DNA of 64,000 nucleotides. Origin: Fischerella sp. PCC 9605. Its GTDB lineage: Bacteria > Cyanobacteriota > Cyanobacteriia > Cyanobacteriales > Nostocaceae. Every line of letters starts with the position of its first letter. The first letter of the stretch is position 1. This document shows, piece by piece, positions 52,453 to 61,186 of the stretch. The notes under the pieces are model-generated. The model was not told the DNA's origin. It saw nothing but the letters and a program-made list of their open reading frames with translations, and did not search any database. Made by a program: the position numbers and the translations under genes. The stretch is taken from the NCBI RefSeq assembly GCF_000517105.1, contig NZ_KI912149.1, positions 1,637,946-1,701,945 of the forward strand, in the 5' to 3' direction.

Positions 52453-53655
52453 GTGTCAAAGAAAACTTTAGCAAATTTATCTGCAACAGACTTGTCTGGT
52501 AAGCGTGCGTTTGTGCGGGTTGATTTTAACGTGCCTATGGATGATGCAGGTAATATTACAGACGACACTCGCATCCGTGCTGCTCTACCAACTATCCAGG
52601 ATTTGATGCAGAAGGGAGCTAAGGTGATTCTAGCAAGCCATTTTGGGCGTCCCAAGGGTGTAGATGAAAAATTGCGTCTAACTCCGGTTGCTAAACGTCT
52701 GTCTGAGTTGCTGGGGCAAGAAGTTGTGAAGACCGATGACTGCATCGGCGATGAAGTTGCTGCCAAAGTTGGGGCATTGCAAAACGGACAAGTACTGTTA
52801 CTAGAAAATGTCCGCTTTTACAAAGAAGAGGAGAAAAACGACCCCGAATTTGCGAAAAAACTGGCAGCGAATGCGGATTTATACGTCAATGACGCTTTTG
52901 GCACTGCCCACCGCGCCCATGCTTCTACTGAAGGCGTGACTCATTACCTGAGTCCTTCCGTGGCTGGATATTTGATTGAGAAGGAATTACAGTACCTGCA
53001 AAGCGCCATTGAAAATCCCCAGCGTCCTTTGGCAGCAATTATTGGTGGTTCCAAGGTTTCCAGCAAGATCGGCGTAATTGAAACACTGCTGGAAAAGTGT
53101 GACAAACTCATCATCGGCGGTGGCATGATTTTCACCTTCTACAAAGCCCGTGGTTTGAATGTTGGTAAGTCTTTGGTGGAAGAAGACAAGCTAGAATTAG
53201 CTAAGTCTTTGGAAGCTAAGGCTAAAGAAAAGGGTGTTACTTTCTTGTTACCCACAGATGTAGTAGTAGCAGATAAATTTGCTGCTGATGCCAATTCTCA
53301 AACCGTTAGCGTTGAGAACATCCCAGATGGTTGGATGGGCTTGGATATTGGCCCTGACTCGGTGAAATTATTCCAAGAAGCGCTGTCTGATTGTAAGACA
53401 ATTATTTGGAACGGGCCAATGGGCGTGTTTGAGTTTGATAAATTTGCCGTCGGTACAGAAGCGATCGCCCGCACCTTAGCCGATCTCAGCAAAAACGGTG
53501 CTACCACTATCATCGGTGGTGGTGACTCTGTTGCAGCCGTAGAAAAAGTTGGTTTAGCTGACCAAATGAGCCACATTTCCACCGGTGGCGGCGCTAGCTT
53601 GGAGTTGCTAGAAGGTAAAGTATTACCTGGAATTGCAGCTTTAGATGAGGCATAA
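52453..53655 (+). CDS. pgk: Phosphoglycerate kinase
   Basis: A 400-residue glycolytic and Calvin-cycle enzyme converting 3-phosphoglycerate plus ATP to 1,3-bisphosphoglycerate. N-domain: [41 protein letters not shown]-domain: [39 protein letters not shown], and the nucleotide loop [13 protein letters not shown] with [14 protein letters not shown]. Full length. It starts at GTG 52453, fixed by an AGGAGG Shine-Dalgarno at 52440-52445. Monocistronic. Confidence 0.98.
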   Translation: MSKKTLANLSATDLSGKRAFVRVDFNVPMDDAGNITDDTRIRAALPTIQDLMQKGAKVILASHFGRPKGVDEKLRLTPVAKRLSELLGQEVVKTDDCIGDEVAAKVGALQNGQVLLLENVRFYKEEEKNDPEFAKKLAANADLYVNDAFGTAHRAHASTEGVTHYLSPSVAGYLIEKELQYLQSAIENPQRPLAAIIGGSKVSSKIGVIETLLEKCDKLIIGGGMIFTFYKARGLNVGKSLVEEDKLELAKSLEAKAKEKGVTFLLPTDVVVADKFAADANSQTVSVENIPDGWMGLDIGPDSVKLFQEALSDCKTIIWNGPMGVFEFDKFAVGTEAIARTLADLSKNGATTIIGGGDSVAAVEKVGLADQMSHISTGGGASLELLEGKVLPGIAALDEA

Positions 53656-53732
53656 TAACAATCTTTGAATTATGTTTTTGAGGGTGGACAATGACTTGTT
53701 CACCTTTTCTGTATGTTAATTGCTGGTTGGTT

Positions 53733-53856
53733 TTTGATTTTTCTTGGTGTCTTAGTGTCTTTGTGGTTGAAACACCAAGACACTAAGACACAAAGAGGAA
53801 AATGGACTTCTCTACTAAAATTTGGATTAGTTTTTTAATTACCTTGACAGGATCAC
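53733..53856 (+). repeat. Dispersed element, copy 3
   Basis: TTCTTGGTGTCTTAGTGTCT faces ACACCAAGACACTAAGACAC (53764-53793), followed by AAAGAGGAAAATGGACTT and, 50 bases on, TTACCTTGACAGGATC (53840-53855). Same ends as the copy at 27967. It precedes the HAD gene, whose start is 23 bases downstream. Confidence 0.65.
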
Positions 53857-53878
53857 TACTAACCACTAACCCTAAAAC

Positions 53879-54538
53879 ATGGAACCAGCTAACCAATTAA
53901 AAGGCATTATTTTCGATTTAGATGGGACGCTAGGAAACACTTTACCCGTTGTCTTTGCTGCCTTTCAACGTGCTTTGGAGAAGTTTTCATCGCGTCAATA
54001 TACTAATGAGGAAATCGCGGCTTACTTTGGTGCTAGTGAGGAAGGGATTATTCAACAAATTGTGCGATCGCAATGGCAAGATTGTCTGCAAAGTTATCTC
54101 TATGAGTATGAAAAAGCACACGCGATTTGCGATCGACCGTTTCCTGGTATTGAAGCAGCCCTAAATCTCTGCAAACAGCAAAATATCGCTTTAGCAGTCG
54201 TTACTGGAAAGGGGCTATATAGTACTGCCATTTCGCTGCGGTGTATGGGCTTGGTGGATTGTTTCGATATTGTAGAGACTGGTTCTGCTGATGGTGCCAT
54301 CAAACCATTGTCAATTCGGAATGTCTTGACCAGGTGGAATATATCACCGCAATACGTCGCTTATGTTGGTGATGCACCCTATGATATGCAGGCGGCAAAA
54401 GAAGTGGGCGTTATGCCATTGGGGGCTGCTTGGGCAGAAACGGCAAGCTTTGAGCTATTAGATGAAATGTCTCCCGTAGCAACGTTTCGTAGTGTAGAAA
54501 ATTTCATTGACTGGATTCGTAGTTATTGCGAACGGTAA
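53879..54538 (+). CDS. HAD-superfamily hydrolase (Gph/YjjG-like)
   Basis: A 219-residue phosphatase-type HAD protein. Motif I IIFDLDGTLGNT (nucleophile Asp, acid/base Asp), motif II VVTGKG (Thr), motif III Lys in GAIKPLS and motif IV YVGDAPYDMQAAKEVG. The helical cap between motifs I and II is of C1 type, as in phosphoglycolate phosphatases and beta-phosphoglucomutases. A role in phosphoglycolate removal is plausible in a cyanobacterium but not decided by sequence. The Nudix gene follows after 26 bases, likely the same operon. Confidence 0.9.
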   Translation: MEPANQLKGIIFDLDGTLGNTLPVVFAAFQRALEKFSSRQYTNEEIAAYFGASEEGIIQQIVRSQWQDCLQSYLYEYEKAHAICDRPFPGIEAALNLCKQQNIALAVVTGKGLYSTAISLRCMGLVDCFDIVETGSADGAIKPLSIRNVLTRWNISPQYVAYVGDAPYDMQAAKEVGVMPLGAAWAETASFELLDEMSPVATFRSVENFIDWIRSYCER

Positions 54539-54564
54539 CTTCCCCACCTATATAGGAGAAAATC

Positions 54565-55182
54565 GTGCAACCCAAGTGGTTAGAATGGGCGCAAAAATTA
54601 CAAGCGATCGCCCAAAATGGTCTGACTTTTTCTGAAAACCCTTATGATCTTGAGCGCTTTGAAGCAATACAGGCGATCGCTGCGGAAATCATGGCAACCC
54701 ACACCAACATCGAATACAGCTATATATTGGATCTGTTTGCCCGTGATGTGGGATACGCCACTCCTAAAGTTGATGTGCGCGGTGCAGTTTTTCGCGACGA
54801 TACTATCTTACTTGTGAAGGAACGAGCCGACGGCTGTTGGACTTTACCTGGTGGATGGGCTGATATTGGTTTTTCTCCCAGTGAAGTAGTTGTCAAAGAA
54901 ATTTATGAAGAATCAGGTTATCATGCTCGTGCCGTCAAACTCTTAGCTGTTTACGATAGAGATAGGCAAGGTCATCCACCGTTCCCCCATTACATATATA
55001 AGCTCTTTTTTCTGTGTGAACTTGTTGGCGGTTCCCCATCACCCAGTATTGAGACAGAAGCAGTAGGATTTTTTCCTGAAGATGGAATTCCAGAGTTGTC
55101 TATTGGGCGTGTGACATCAGCGCAAATTACCAGATTATTTGAACATTACCACTGTCCAGATTTACCAACAGACTTTGATTAA
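54565..55182 (+). CDS. Nudix hydrolase with N-terminal hydrolase-associated domain
   Basis: A 205-residue protein. Residues ~65-195 are a Nudix fold with GGWADIGFSPSEVVVKEIYEESGY, matching GX5EX7REUXEEXGU except for Lys in place of Arg. The first ~65 residues (WAQKLQAIAQNGLTFSENPYD, RFEAIQAIAAEIM) form the N-terminal domain of the NUDIX_N2 type often seen in ADP-ribose pyrophosphatase-like proteins. It starts at GTG 54565, with TAGGAGA eight bases before. Probably clears a nucleoside diphosphate derivative; substrate unknown. Confidence 0.9.
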   Translation: MQPKWLEWAQKLQAIAQNGLTFSENPYDLERFEAIQAIAAEIMATHTNIEYSYILDLFARDVGYATPKVDVRGAVFRDDTILLVKERADGCWTLPGGWADIGFSPSEVVVKEIYEESGYHARAVKLLAVYDRDRQGHPPFPHYIYKLFFLCELVGGSPSPSIETEAVGFFPEDGIPELSIGRVTSAQITRLFEHYHCPDLPTDFD

Positions 55183-55542
55183 GTCTAACTATTTTCCACT
55201 CAATAAGTGCTAGATAACTGCTATTTCGATAATGCCCACTGTTGAGATGCTGGTTTTTGTGGCTACCGTGGCGATCGCTTCCATCTACGCTGATTAATTG
55301 ATATTTGCATTCAACCGCTTACAAAACTTGAGTCCTTGAGTTTTTTGTTATAAAATATACTTATAATTTTAATTGGATACTGTTCGTTAGCTGAATAAAT
55401 CACAATCTTAATGAGTAAGTTGGTATGGTTTTTAACAAGTTAATTATATTCTAAATTATGTTCATATCTATAGTTCATAGTTAGCGTTGTGTTACCTTGG
55501 TATTACTTGCAAAGCAAAATGTTGAACAATTAAGAGGAAATC
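55183..55542. other. Leader of the IF-3-like gene
   Basis: 360 AT-rich bases. TTGCATTCAACCGC and a TATACTTATAATTTTAATTG region (55355-55375, TATAAT-like at 55362) might be promoter elements. AAGAGGAAA (55532-55540) is the Shine-Dalgarno of the next gene. No coding frame is supported. Confidence 0.4.
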
Positions 55543-56034
55543 ATTATCGTAGTCCAAAAGCAACTAATTAACTCACAAATCAAGTCACCTCAAGTCTTCT
55601 TGATTGACCATGAGAATAACAATCGTGGTCTGACTGATACCCGTGAGGCTCTAGAGCTAGCTCAGAGCGTAGATCTTGACTTAGTTGTAGTCTCCGAAGG
55701 CAAAGACGCTCCAGTAGCGAAGATTCTCAACTATGGCAAGCTTCAGTATCAAAAGAAAAAACGTCAGAACCAAAGCGCTAGACCAACCGTTAAGGAAGTT
55801 AGGCTACGTCCAAATGTGGGTATAGCTGATTATAATTTACGCATCAATCAAGCCGTTCAGTGGTTGAGTAAAGGCGATTCAGTAAAGTTTGTCATTCGTT
55901 TACGAGGTCGAGAACATCAAAATCGCGCTCATGCTGGAGAACTGCTAGACCGCATTGTAAGTAATCTAAGTTCAGTGGGTAAAGTTCAGTCGCTTGATAA
56001 ACGCTCACTGATTGTTCAAGTTATTCCTGCCTAA
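55543..56034 (+). CDS. infC: Second, short IF-3-like protein with non-AUG start
   Basis: A ~163-residue translation initiation factor IF-3 homologue. IF3-N: LINSQIKSPQVFLIDHENNN, TREALELAQSVDLDLVVVSE, APVAKILNYGKLQYQKKKR; IF3-C: TVKEVRLRPNVGIADYNLRI, WLSKGDSVKFVIRLRGRE, SLIVQVIPA. The first ATG-like or TTG start in frame (55600) would cut off the first strand of the N-domain. The frame is open back to a TAA at 55531, and AAGAGGAAA sits just before ATC-ATT-ATC, so translation most likely begins at ATT 55543 (or ATC 55540/55546). An AUU start is the known autoregulatory feature of infC in enteric bacteria. It is shorter and more divergent than standard cyanobacterial IF-3, so probably a paralogue. 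Confidence 0.82.
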   Translation: MIVVQKQLINSQIKSPQVFLIDHENNNRGLTDTREALELAQSVDLDLVVVSEGKDAPVAKILNYGKLQYQKKKRQNQSARPTVKEVRLRPNVGIADYNLRINQAVQWLSKGDSVKFVIRLRGREHQNRAHAGELLDRIVSNLSSVGKVQSLDKRSLIVQVIPA

Positions 56035-56236
56035 ATTAACCTTTGAGGAATCTCTTAAGGGATTTCTCAATGAAGGAATTGCGCTCAATGAGTGGTTTGA
56101 GTCTATCACTCAACCATCTAAGCCATATATTTCTATTGGGCATTAGTCACATGATTTAGCATAGCCTACTTGTCAAGAGCGACAGCCCAATAGAAGATTT
56201 CCACTACGCGATTGCTTTAGAAGAAATGGTGAGCTT
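56035..56236. other. Spacer downstream of the IF-3-like gene
   Basis: GAGGAATCTCTTAAGGGATTTCTC at 56044-56067 has the inverted halves GAGGAATC.CTTAA / AAGGGATTTCTC and may end the IF-3-like transcript, although it has no T-run. GCTCAATGAGTGGTTTGAG... forms another small hairpin. No gene seen. Confidence 0.4.
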
Positions 56237-56425
56237 ATGGCAACAGTAAATTATAAACTAACCGGGAAATATCTTCCACCTAACATATCTATTTTGGGAA
56301 TATGTTTTGTTCCTGGAGTGACTGAAATTAGTAGCGAGCAGGTAACTGAAATACGGCAATTTATCAAAACCGATCGCTTGCTTCAGCATTATTTGGAGCA
56401 GAAAATTCTGATCATCCAAGATTGA
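56237..56425 (+). CDS. Small hypothetical protein
   Basis: A 62-residue protein: MATVNYKLTGKYLPPNISIL, then GICFVPGVTEISSEQVTEIR and a helical end (LLQHYLEQKILIIQD). The pattern (short beta segments, one amphipathic helix) is protein-like, and it starts at a proper ATG with normal codon use, but no family is recognised. Only weak Shine-Dalgarno (AATGGTGAG). Confidence 0.5.
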   Translation: MATVNYKLTGKYLPPNISILGICFVPGVTEISSEQVTEIRQFIKTDRLLQHYLEQKILIIQD

Positions 56426-56505
56426 AGGCTTGACCCCTTAAACTTGCTTCACTTGAGCTATTAGGAAGATGAGGGAGACAAGGGAGAGGGGGGAGACACC
56501 TTCGG

Positions 56506-56592
56506 GAAGTCAAAAATATCAAGTCAAAAATCAAAATTAGAATCTTTACTTTTGACTTTTGACTTTTGACTTTTGACTTTTGACTTGTTTTG
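56506..56592. terminator. TTTTGAC repeat hairpin between convergent genes
   Basis: GTCAAAAATATCAAGTCAAAA on the left faces TTTTGACTTTTGACTTTTGA on the right (five TTTTGAC heptamers, 56550-56586), followed by TGTTTTGTCC. It separates the small gene from speE and is a likely bidirectional stop. Confidence 0.55.
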
Positions 56593-56614
56593 TCCTCCTT
56601 GTCCTTCTTTTTTC

Positions 56615-57556
56615 CTACTTTACCGAGCCTTGCCCAAAAAATTTCGGAGGTTCGGCGAGGGTGTAAACTTGGGTTTCGTTGGCGATCGCTTTTCTAAGAT
56701 GCAATGGCAGGTGTAGCATTCCCAAAAGTGCAATCCCATCTAACATCCGGAATCCGCCGCTAGTTTTTTCCTGCAACAGTTGGTCTATCTTTTCTGGGTC
56801 GGGTCGGGTATGGATCTCAACCTGTGAACCCAGGATAAAACCCCACGGTCTGCCATAGGTGCAGGTGTGACTGCTGTAGGACTGCACATTCGGAAAAACT
56901 GTATTTAGAGTTTTTGCCAAACGAGCGTGGAGGGTTAATTCTCCTGGTGAAACAGGGCCTGCTTGGACAACAAAAAACCCTTTTGGTGACAACACCCGCC
57001 GGGCTTTCTCAAAGTATTCCTTGGTGAACAACTGAAATGATGGCCCTGACTCAATGGGATCGCTGAGGTCAGAAATAATCACATCCCATTCTTCATCAGT
57101 GGTATCTAAAAAATCAAGAGCGTCCGCTATTACCACATGTAGGCGGGGGTCGTCAAAGGCATTCTGATGCATTTCGCTCAGGTGTTGCTTGCAAGCTTCC
57201 ACCACTTCGCCATCAATGTCAATCATCACAACCTTGTCTACTGTCTGCCATCGCAGGACTTCCCTAGCGGTGGCTCCTTCTCCGCCACCCAGAATTAATA
57301 CCTTACGTGGTTCGCCGTGAAAAATCATGGCAGGATGCACCAACGGCTCATGGTATAAAAACTCATCACCAGTACAAGATTGCCATTTGCCATCTAGAAC
57401 CAGCGCTTTGCCGTAGGTTCCCGTCTCTACAATATACATTTCTTGGTATGCAGTTTTCTGGTAAGCAAGTACCGCTGTCACTCCGTGTGCGTATATATCC
57501 CAAGGAGTGATGTATTCGTTTACCCACAAATCTGCACCCACATCGCTACCTGGCAT
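56615..57556 (-). CDS. speE: Aminopropyltransferase (spermidine/thermospermine synthase type)
   Basis: A 313-residue polyamine synthase that adds aminopropyl from decarboxylated SAM to a di- or polyamine. SAM-type site VLILGGGEGATAREVLRW (~83-100) and MIDIDGEVVEA; acceptor-site DALDFL and IISDLSDPIESGP (~154-166), where spermidine synthases usually have DSSDP; YHEPLVHPAMI in place of YxEMLxHxPL. YQLFTKEYF, QAGP and PWGFILGSQ, and the extended C-terminus (LHLRKAIANETQVYTLAEPP), are closer to plant ACL5 thermospermine synthase as I remember it than to bacterial SpeE. speD, which supplies its co-substrate, lies 510 bases upstream on the same strand. Confidence 0.88.
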   Translation of the reverse strand: MPGSDVGADLWVNEYITPWDIYAHGVTAVLAYQKTAYQEMYIVETGTYGKALVLDGKWQSCTGDEFLYHEPLVHPAMIFHGEPRKVLILGGGEGATAREVLRWQTVDKVVMIDIDGEVVEACKQHLSEMHQNAFDDPRLHVVIADALDFLDTTDEEWDVIISDLSDPIESGPSFQLFTKEYFEKARRVLSPKGFFVVQAGPVSPGELTLHARLAKTLNTVFPNVQSYSSHTCTYGRPWGFILGSQVEIHTRPDPEKIDQLLQEKTSGGFRMLDGIALLGMLHLPLHLRKAIANETQVYTLAEPPKFFGQGSVK

Positions 57557-58065
57557 AGAATTACTCTCTCTACTTTCTCTATTTATTAGGCTGATTGGGC
57601 GATCGCTAAATGCATTTTTTGTCAGTCAATGTTTGATTTCATATCTAGCTTGAAAATAGGGGAAAGGGAAAAGGGAAAAGGGGAAGAGATTTTCATTCCC
57701 TCGTTGTGGGCATAATTGTTCGTGGAGGTTTTGCACCTTGAATGTTCAAGCGGGCGGGAAGCCCGTAACACACTAAACTGTATTTAATACTCAATCGCGT
57801 TCAAAAATGTAATTTTACCCCACCCCGCCTGACGGCACCTCTCCCCTTAGCAAGGGGAAGGAAAAAGGGTGGGGTTTTATATCTAAGTACGCGACTGGGT
57901 AGAACTATGAACTAGGTTGACAACGGATGATGAAAGTAGACTTTCAAAACAGTCACTCATGTGATTTCATCACGCAAAAAAGCACGAAAATACTTTATGC
58001 TTCTTCTTTCTTCCTCTTTTCTTCTGCCTCTTGGCTCTTTCAAGACAGGTTAATTGCCAACAATA
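57557..58065. other. Spacer between speD and speE with hairpin repeats
   Basis: 57657-57690 is a GGGAAAAGGG tract. GCGGGCGGGAAGCCCGT (57750-57766) and ACCCCACC...CTCCCCTTAGCAAGGGGAAGG...GGTGGGGTTTTAT (57817-57880) form strong hairpins, the second with a TTTTAT tail on the plus strand. A 60-codon plus-strand frame at 57927 overlaps speD antisense and is not supported. The speE promoter must lie near 57560-57640. Confidence 0.5.
57817..57882. repeat. Nested hairpin repeat CCCCTTAGCAAGGGG
   Basis: Inner stem CCCCTT/AAGGGG (57853-57868) inside an outer ACCCCACC/GGTGGGGT pair (57819/57871). Dispersed cyanobacterial repeat type; could act as a terminator. Confidence 0.6.
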
Positions 58066-58521
58066 TCACGATCGTATATTTACCAGCAGCGTTTGTTCCA
58101 ACTGCTTGATTGTTGGTTGAATAGTAGGTGATAACCTACCCCGAGGAAGTGTCATCAGTACATGGTTATTAGCTTGAAAAGCTTTGACAAGATATTCGCA
58201 AGCTTTTTCTGGATTTGTATGTTGACCGCAGGTAAACACATCTACTGCTATATAGCCGTTTTCTGGCCAAGTATGAATCGATATGTGAGATTCGGCTAAC
58301 AGTGCTAGTGCAGTCACTCCGTATGGTTCAAATTGGTATGATATCTCTTTGAGCAGAGTAGACTTGGCTGTCTTAGCAGCTGCTTGTAAAGCCTCTCTAA
58401 TGAACCCGATATCATTGAGTAAACCGATTGGACAGCCGTACAGTTCTAAAATGCAGTGTCTGCCAACAGGAACCGAAGATAATTCTTCGGGGGGGTAAGA
58501 TTGCTTTTCCAATTCTTCCAC
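58066..58521 (-). CDS. speD: S-adenosylmethionine decarboxylase proenzyme
   Basis: A 151-residue class 1b (prokaryotic) AdoMetDC, which decarboxylates SAM to supply aminopropyl groups. The self-cleavage site is Glu77-Ser78 in LLAESHISIHTWPE, where Ser78 becomes the pyruvoyl group; His83 and Cys98 (DVFTCGQH) are the other catalytic residues. Longer at the N-terminus (~19 residues, EELEKQSYPPEELSS) than the ~120-residue bacterial norm. Same strand and order as speE, so both steps of spermidine synthesis are encoded together. Confidence 0.95.
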   Translation of the reverse strand: MEELEKQSYPPEELSSVPVGRHCILELYGCPIGLLNDIGFIREALQAAAKTAKSTLLKEISYQFEPYGVTALALLAESHISIHTWPENGYIAVDVFTCGQHTNPEKACEYLVKAFQANNHVLMTLPRGRLSPTIQPTIKQLEQTLLVNIRS

Positions 58522-58867
58522 CTTTACAACAACTAACGAAAAATCAACCCCAAGATGAATCAGGCTACTTCTTGGACTTTGAAGTTCGCCGCGAGACTTT
58601 AGACTTTTTTATGCTTTTATGCACAGAAATACAATTATTACATAAAAGCAGAAATTAAATACAAAAATTTTGACGAGCGATTTCTGAATAATAGGTGTTC
58701 AAAATATAACTTAAAGAGACAGTGGTTAGTGGTTAGTGGTTAGTGGTTGTAGAGACGTGCCATGGCACGTCTGTACATTGGTTAGTGGTTAGTGGTTAGT
58801 GGTTAGCAGCCAACAACTACCAAATGACCAATGACCAATGACCAATGACCAATGACTATTGACTAAT
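58522..58867. repeat. Upstream region of speD and composite STRR/palindrome
   Basis: 58522-58715 is ordinary upstream DNA of speD. 58720-58864 is a composite repeat: GGTTAGTGGTTAGTGGTTAG, the palindrome AGACGTGCCATGGCACGTCT (58753-58772), more GTTAGTG units, CAGCCAACAACTACC and ATGACCA heptamers. An inverted version of the same composite lies beyond the other end of the kinase (61040-61170). Confidence 0.75.
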
Positions 58868-61033
58868 TCATTCTGGTATGGGAGTTGGTTCTGGTGTTGG
58901 TGTAGCTGTCTCATCAGGTGTCGGTGTGGCTGTCTCACTAGATGTAGGGGTGGGTGAAGGTTCTGATGTGGGTGTATCGCTGGGGGTTGGTGTTGGCGAT
59001 GGTGTTGGCGTGGGATTTTCCACTGTCAAAGTTAGTTGATAATCGAGTGGATTAGGTCTTCGCGACACAATCACAAATTCATAAAATCCGCTTTCTGGCA
59101 GTGTACCTGACCACGATCGCTTTTTGGAATCTTCTAACAATCGGTATTCGCCCGTAGGAGAATAAATTGACCACAAAACTTGAGAATTTGCCTCTAGCTT
59201 TACTTCCATGAATTGATCTTGGCGTAAATCAGCTATAAAAACTTTGCCAGCTGAGTCTTTGAGGTTGCCATTGACTGTTTTGCTAGTAGCACTGGGATCA
59301 AAGACAATTTTTTGGAAAGCACTTCTGGCAGCAATAGCGTTGAGTTGATCGGCAACAAACCCGTGCCAAACTTGTCCAATAGGCTGATTGATAAAATTCT
59401 TACCTTCCCGTTCTGGAAATTGCTGGAAGAATGCTGCATCCCCTAAATCGTACAAAGCACGGCTAGATACATTCAGGTTGTTGACTTCGACTTTCCAGCG
59501 ATCGCGATCGGCTCCTCCGTAGGTACCCAGTCGCCGCCTAGCCTCTGAACTCAGTTGCGTCAACTTTTGCAATACTTGAGAGGCGGTGTTATCCCATTCT
59601 TTCCGCAATTGGGCATCTGTGGATTCGTCGGTGAGACTGCGTCTTTGCAGGGTAGGATTTTGATCCCAAAATACCTGATTTACCAAGCTCACATAAAAAT
59701 TTTCATCAATACCTAATTGTTGACGGCGATCGCCTAATCTTTCTTTACGCGCCCGTTCTTCAGGTGAATATTTAGCCAGAGGATCGACGGGTTGCGGAGT
59801 TGGGCTAAATGTTGGTGTCGGCTGTGAGGTGACATTGTCTGAACCATCACCACGAGAACGCAACGAGATCAAGTTACTCGCTCCCCAAAAGCTAACGCCA
59901 GCAGCACAGGTAAATAATAAGAACACCAAAATGATTTTTCCTGGCGTCCACCAAGTGGGAGAGGGGGAGATGGGGGGATGGGGAGATGGGGTGGTGGGGA
60001 GAGAGGGGGCGACGGCGACGGTGAGGGCGGTTGGTGGATTTGAGGCTGCAACTGGGGCAGGAGGCTGAGTTGGGACAATGGGCGGGGTGAGGGCTTGCAG
60101 AACTTGACGAGCACTTTGATAACGTTCTTGGGGGGATGGAGAGAGCATTTTATCCAACACTGCCCCTAAATTGGGACTGAGGCTAATTTCTCGTCGCCAT
60201 TGCCAATTGAGAGTATAACTATCAATTAGTTCTGATGGTTGTTTGCCTGTAAGCAAAACTAACACCGTCGCTGCTAAAGCATACAGATCGCTGTGAGGTT
60301 CTACCAAACCTGAGTGCATCTGTTCTGGAGGAGCATATCCAAACTTGCCCAGTAAGGTTGCTGGTGGTGTCACAGCGCCGGCGTTAGCTTGGTAATATTG
60401 AGAGGCGACGGTTGCTGCTACTTGTTTGACACCGCCAAAATCAATTAATACTGGCAGTTGGTCAACATTGCGAAGCATTAAGTTATCTGGGGAGATATCG
60501 CGGTGTATAACTCCCAAAGAGTGGATGTATTCTAAGACAGGTAGGATTTGCTGTAATAGTTGGCGTACTTCTGCTTCTGTAAACCGTAAACCTTGTCGCA
60601 GGCGCGTATCTAACAATGCGCGGTAAGTTTGTCCTTCTACGTAATCCTGTACTAAAAATAAGTATTCCTTGCCATTTAAGTTACTGCGAAATAACTCGCG
60701 AAAACGGGGAATTTGCGGATGTTGCAGTTTGTAAAGAACAGTAGCTTCCCTTTGAAATAATTCTTCTGCTTTTTGCAACACGTAGGCAGTTTGAACTTGA
60801 GGGGAAAATTCCTTTAAAACGCAGAGTTCCCGGAAGCGGTTGATATCTTCAGCTAAATAAGTGCGTCCAAACCCTCCTTGACCGAGTTGATGCACAATTA
60901 AATAGCGATCGCCCAAAGTTTGCCCCGATTGAATACCCTGACTAGCCGCAGCATCCAACTTCTCGCCGCAATGAAGGCAAAAGCGACTACCTGACGGGTT
61001 TTCGTGTCCTTTGGAGCAATAAACAGAATTCAT
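58868..61033 (-). CDS. Membrane Ser/Thr kinase with PPC-like sensor end
   Basis: A ~721-residue kinase. Cys ribbon YCSKGHENP...FCLHCGE (5-24); kinase domain ~42-310 (GQGGFGRTYL, VLKEFSP, HRDISPDNL, LIDFGGVK, KFGYAPPEQ); Pro-rich linker; membrane helix IILVFLLFTCAAGVSFWGAS (~365-385); extracytoplasmic helical domain (RRQQLGIDENFY, LRKEWDNTASQVL, RRRLGTYGG) shared with the kinase at 61187; PPC-like beta domain (~565-660: GKVFIADLRQDQFMEVKLEA, ESGFYEFVIVSRRP) and a low-complexity Thr/Pro tail. HRDIS instead of HRDLK puts Ser where Lys normally supports catalysis. The linker TTPSPHPPISPSPT is encoded by a GGGGAGATGGGG repeat. ATG 61033 is used, inside an AGTCAAT array. Confidence 0.9.
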   Translation of the reverse strand: MNSVYCSKGHENPSGSRFCLHCGEKLDAAASQGIQSGQTLGDRYLIVHQLGQGGFGRTYLAEDINRFRELCVLKEFSPQVQTAYVLQKAEELFQREATVLYKLQHPQIPRFRELFRSNLNGKEYLFLVQDYVEGQTYRALLDTRLRQGLRFTEAEVRQLLQQILPVLEYIHSLGVIHRDISPDNLMLRNVDQLPVLIDFGGVKQVAATVASQYYQANAGAVTPPATLLGKFGYAPPEQMHSGLVEPHSDLYALAATVLVLLTGKQPSELIDSYTLNWQWRREISLSPNLGAVLDKMLSPSPQERYQSARQVLQALTPPIVPTQPPAPVAASNPPTALTVAVAPSLPTTPSPHPPISPSPTWWTPGKIILVFLLFTCAAGVSFWGASNLISLRSRGDGSDNVTSQPTPTFSPTPQPVDPLAKYSPEERARKERLGDRRQQLGIDENFYVSLVNQVFWDQNPTLQRRSLTDESTDAQLRKEWDNTASQVLQKLTQLSSEARRRLGTYGGADRDRWKVEVNNLNVSSRALYDLGDAAFFQQFPEREGKNFINQPIGQVWHGFVADQLNAIAARSAFQKIVFDPSATSKTVNGNLKDSAGKVFIADLRQDQFMEVKLEANSQVLWSIYSPTGEYRLLEDSKKRSWSGTLPESGFYEFVIVSRRPNPLDYQLTLTVENPTPTPSPTPTPSDTPTSEPSPTPTSSETATPTPDETATPTPEPTPIPE

Positions 61034-61186
61034 AGTCAATAGTCAATAGTCAAGGGTCAAGGGTCAATAGTCAATAGTCAATAGTCATTGGTCATTTGGT
61101 AGTTGTTGGCTGCTTACTACTAACCACTAACCAATGTACAGACGTGCCATGGCACGTCTCTACAACCACTATCTACTAACTATTCC
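61034..61186. repeat. Composite STRR/palindrome, inverted partner
   Basis: AGTCAAT and GGTCAAG heptamers, TGGTAGTTGTTGGCTG, TAACCACTAACC, then palindrome AGACGTGCCATGGCACGTCT (61140-61159) and CTCTACAACC. Read in reverse it matches 58745-58864 block by block. It contains the start region of the kinase at 58868 and the 3' end of the kinase at 61187. Confidence 0.8.

Noticed and set aside
57927-58109. 60-codon plus-strand frame with hydrophobic middle
   Set aside because: Overlaps the 3' end of speD on the other strand and has no conserved features.
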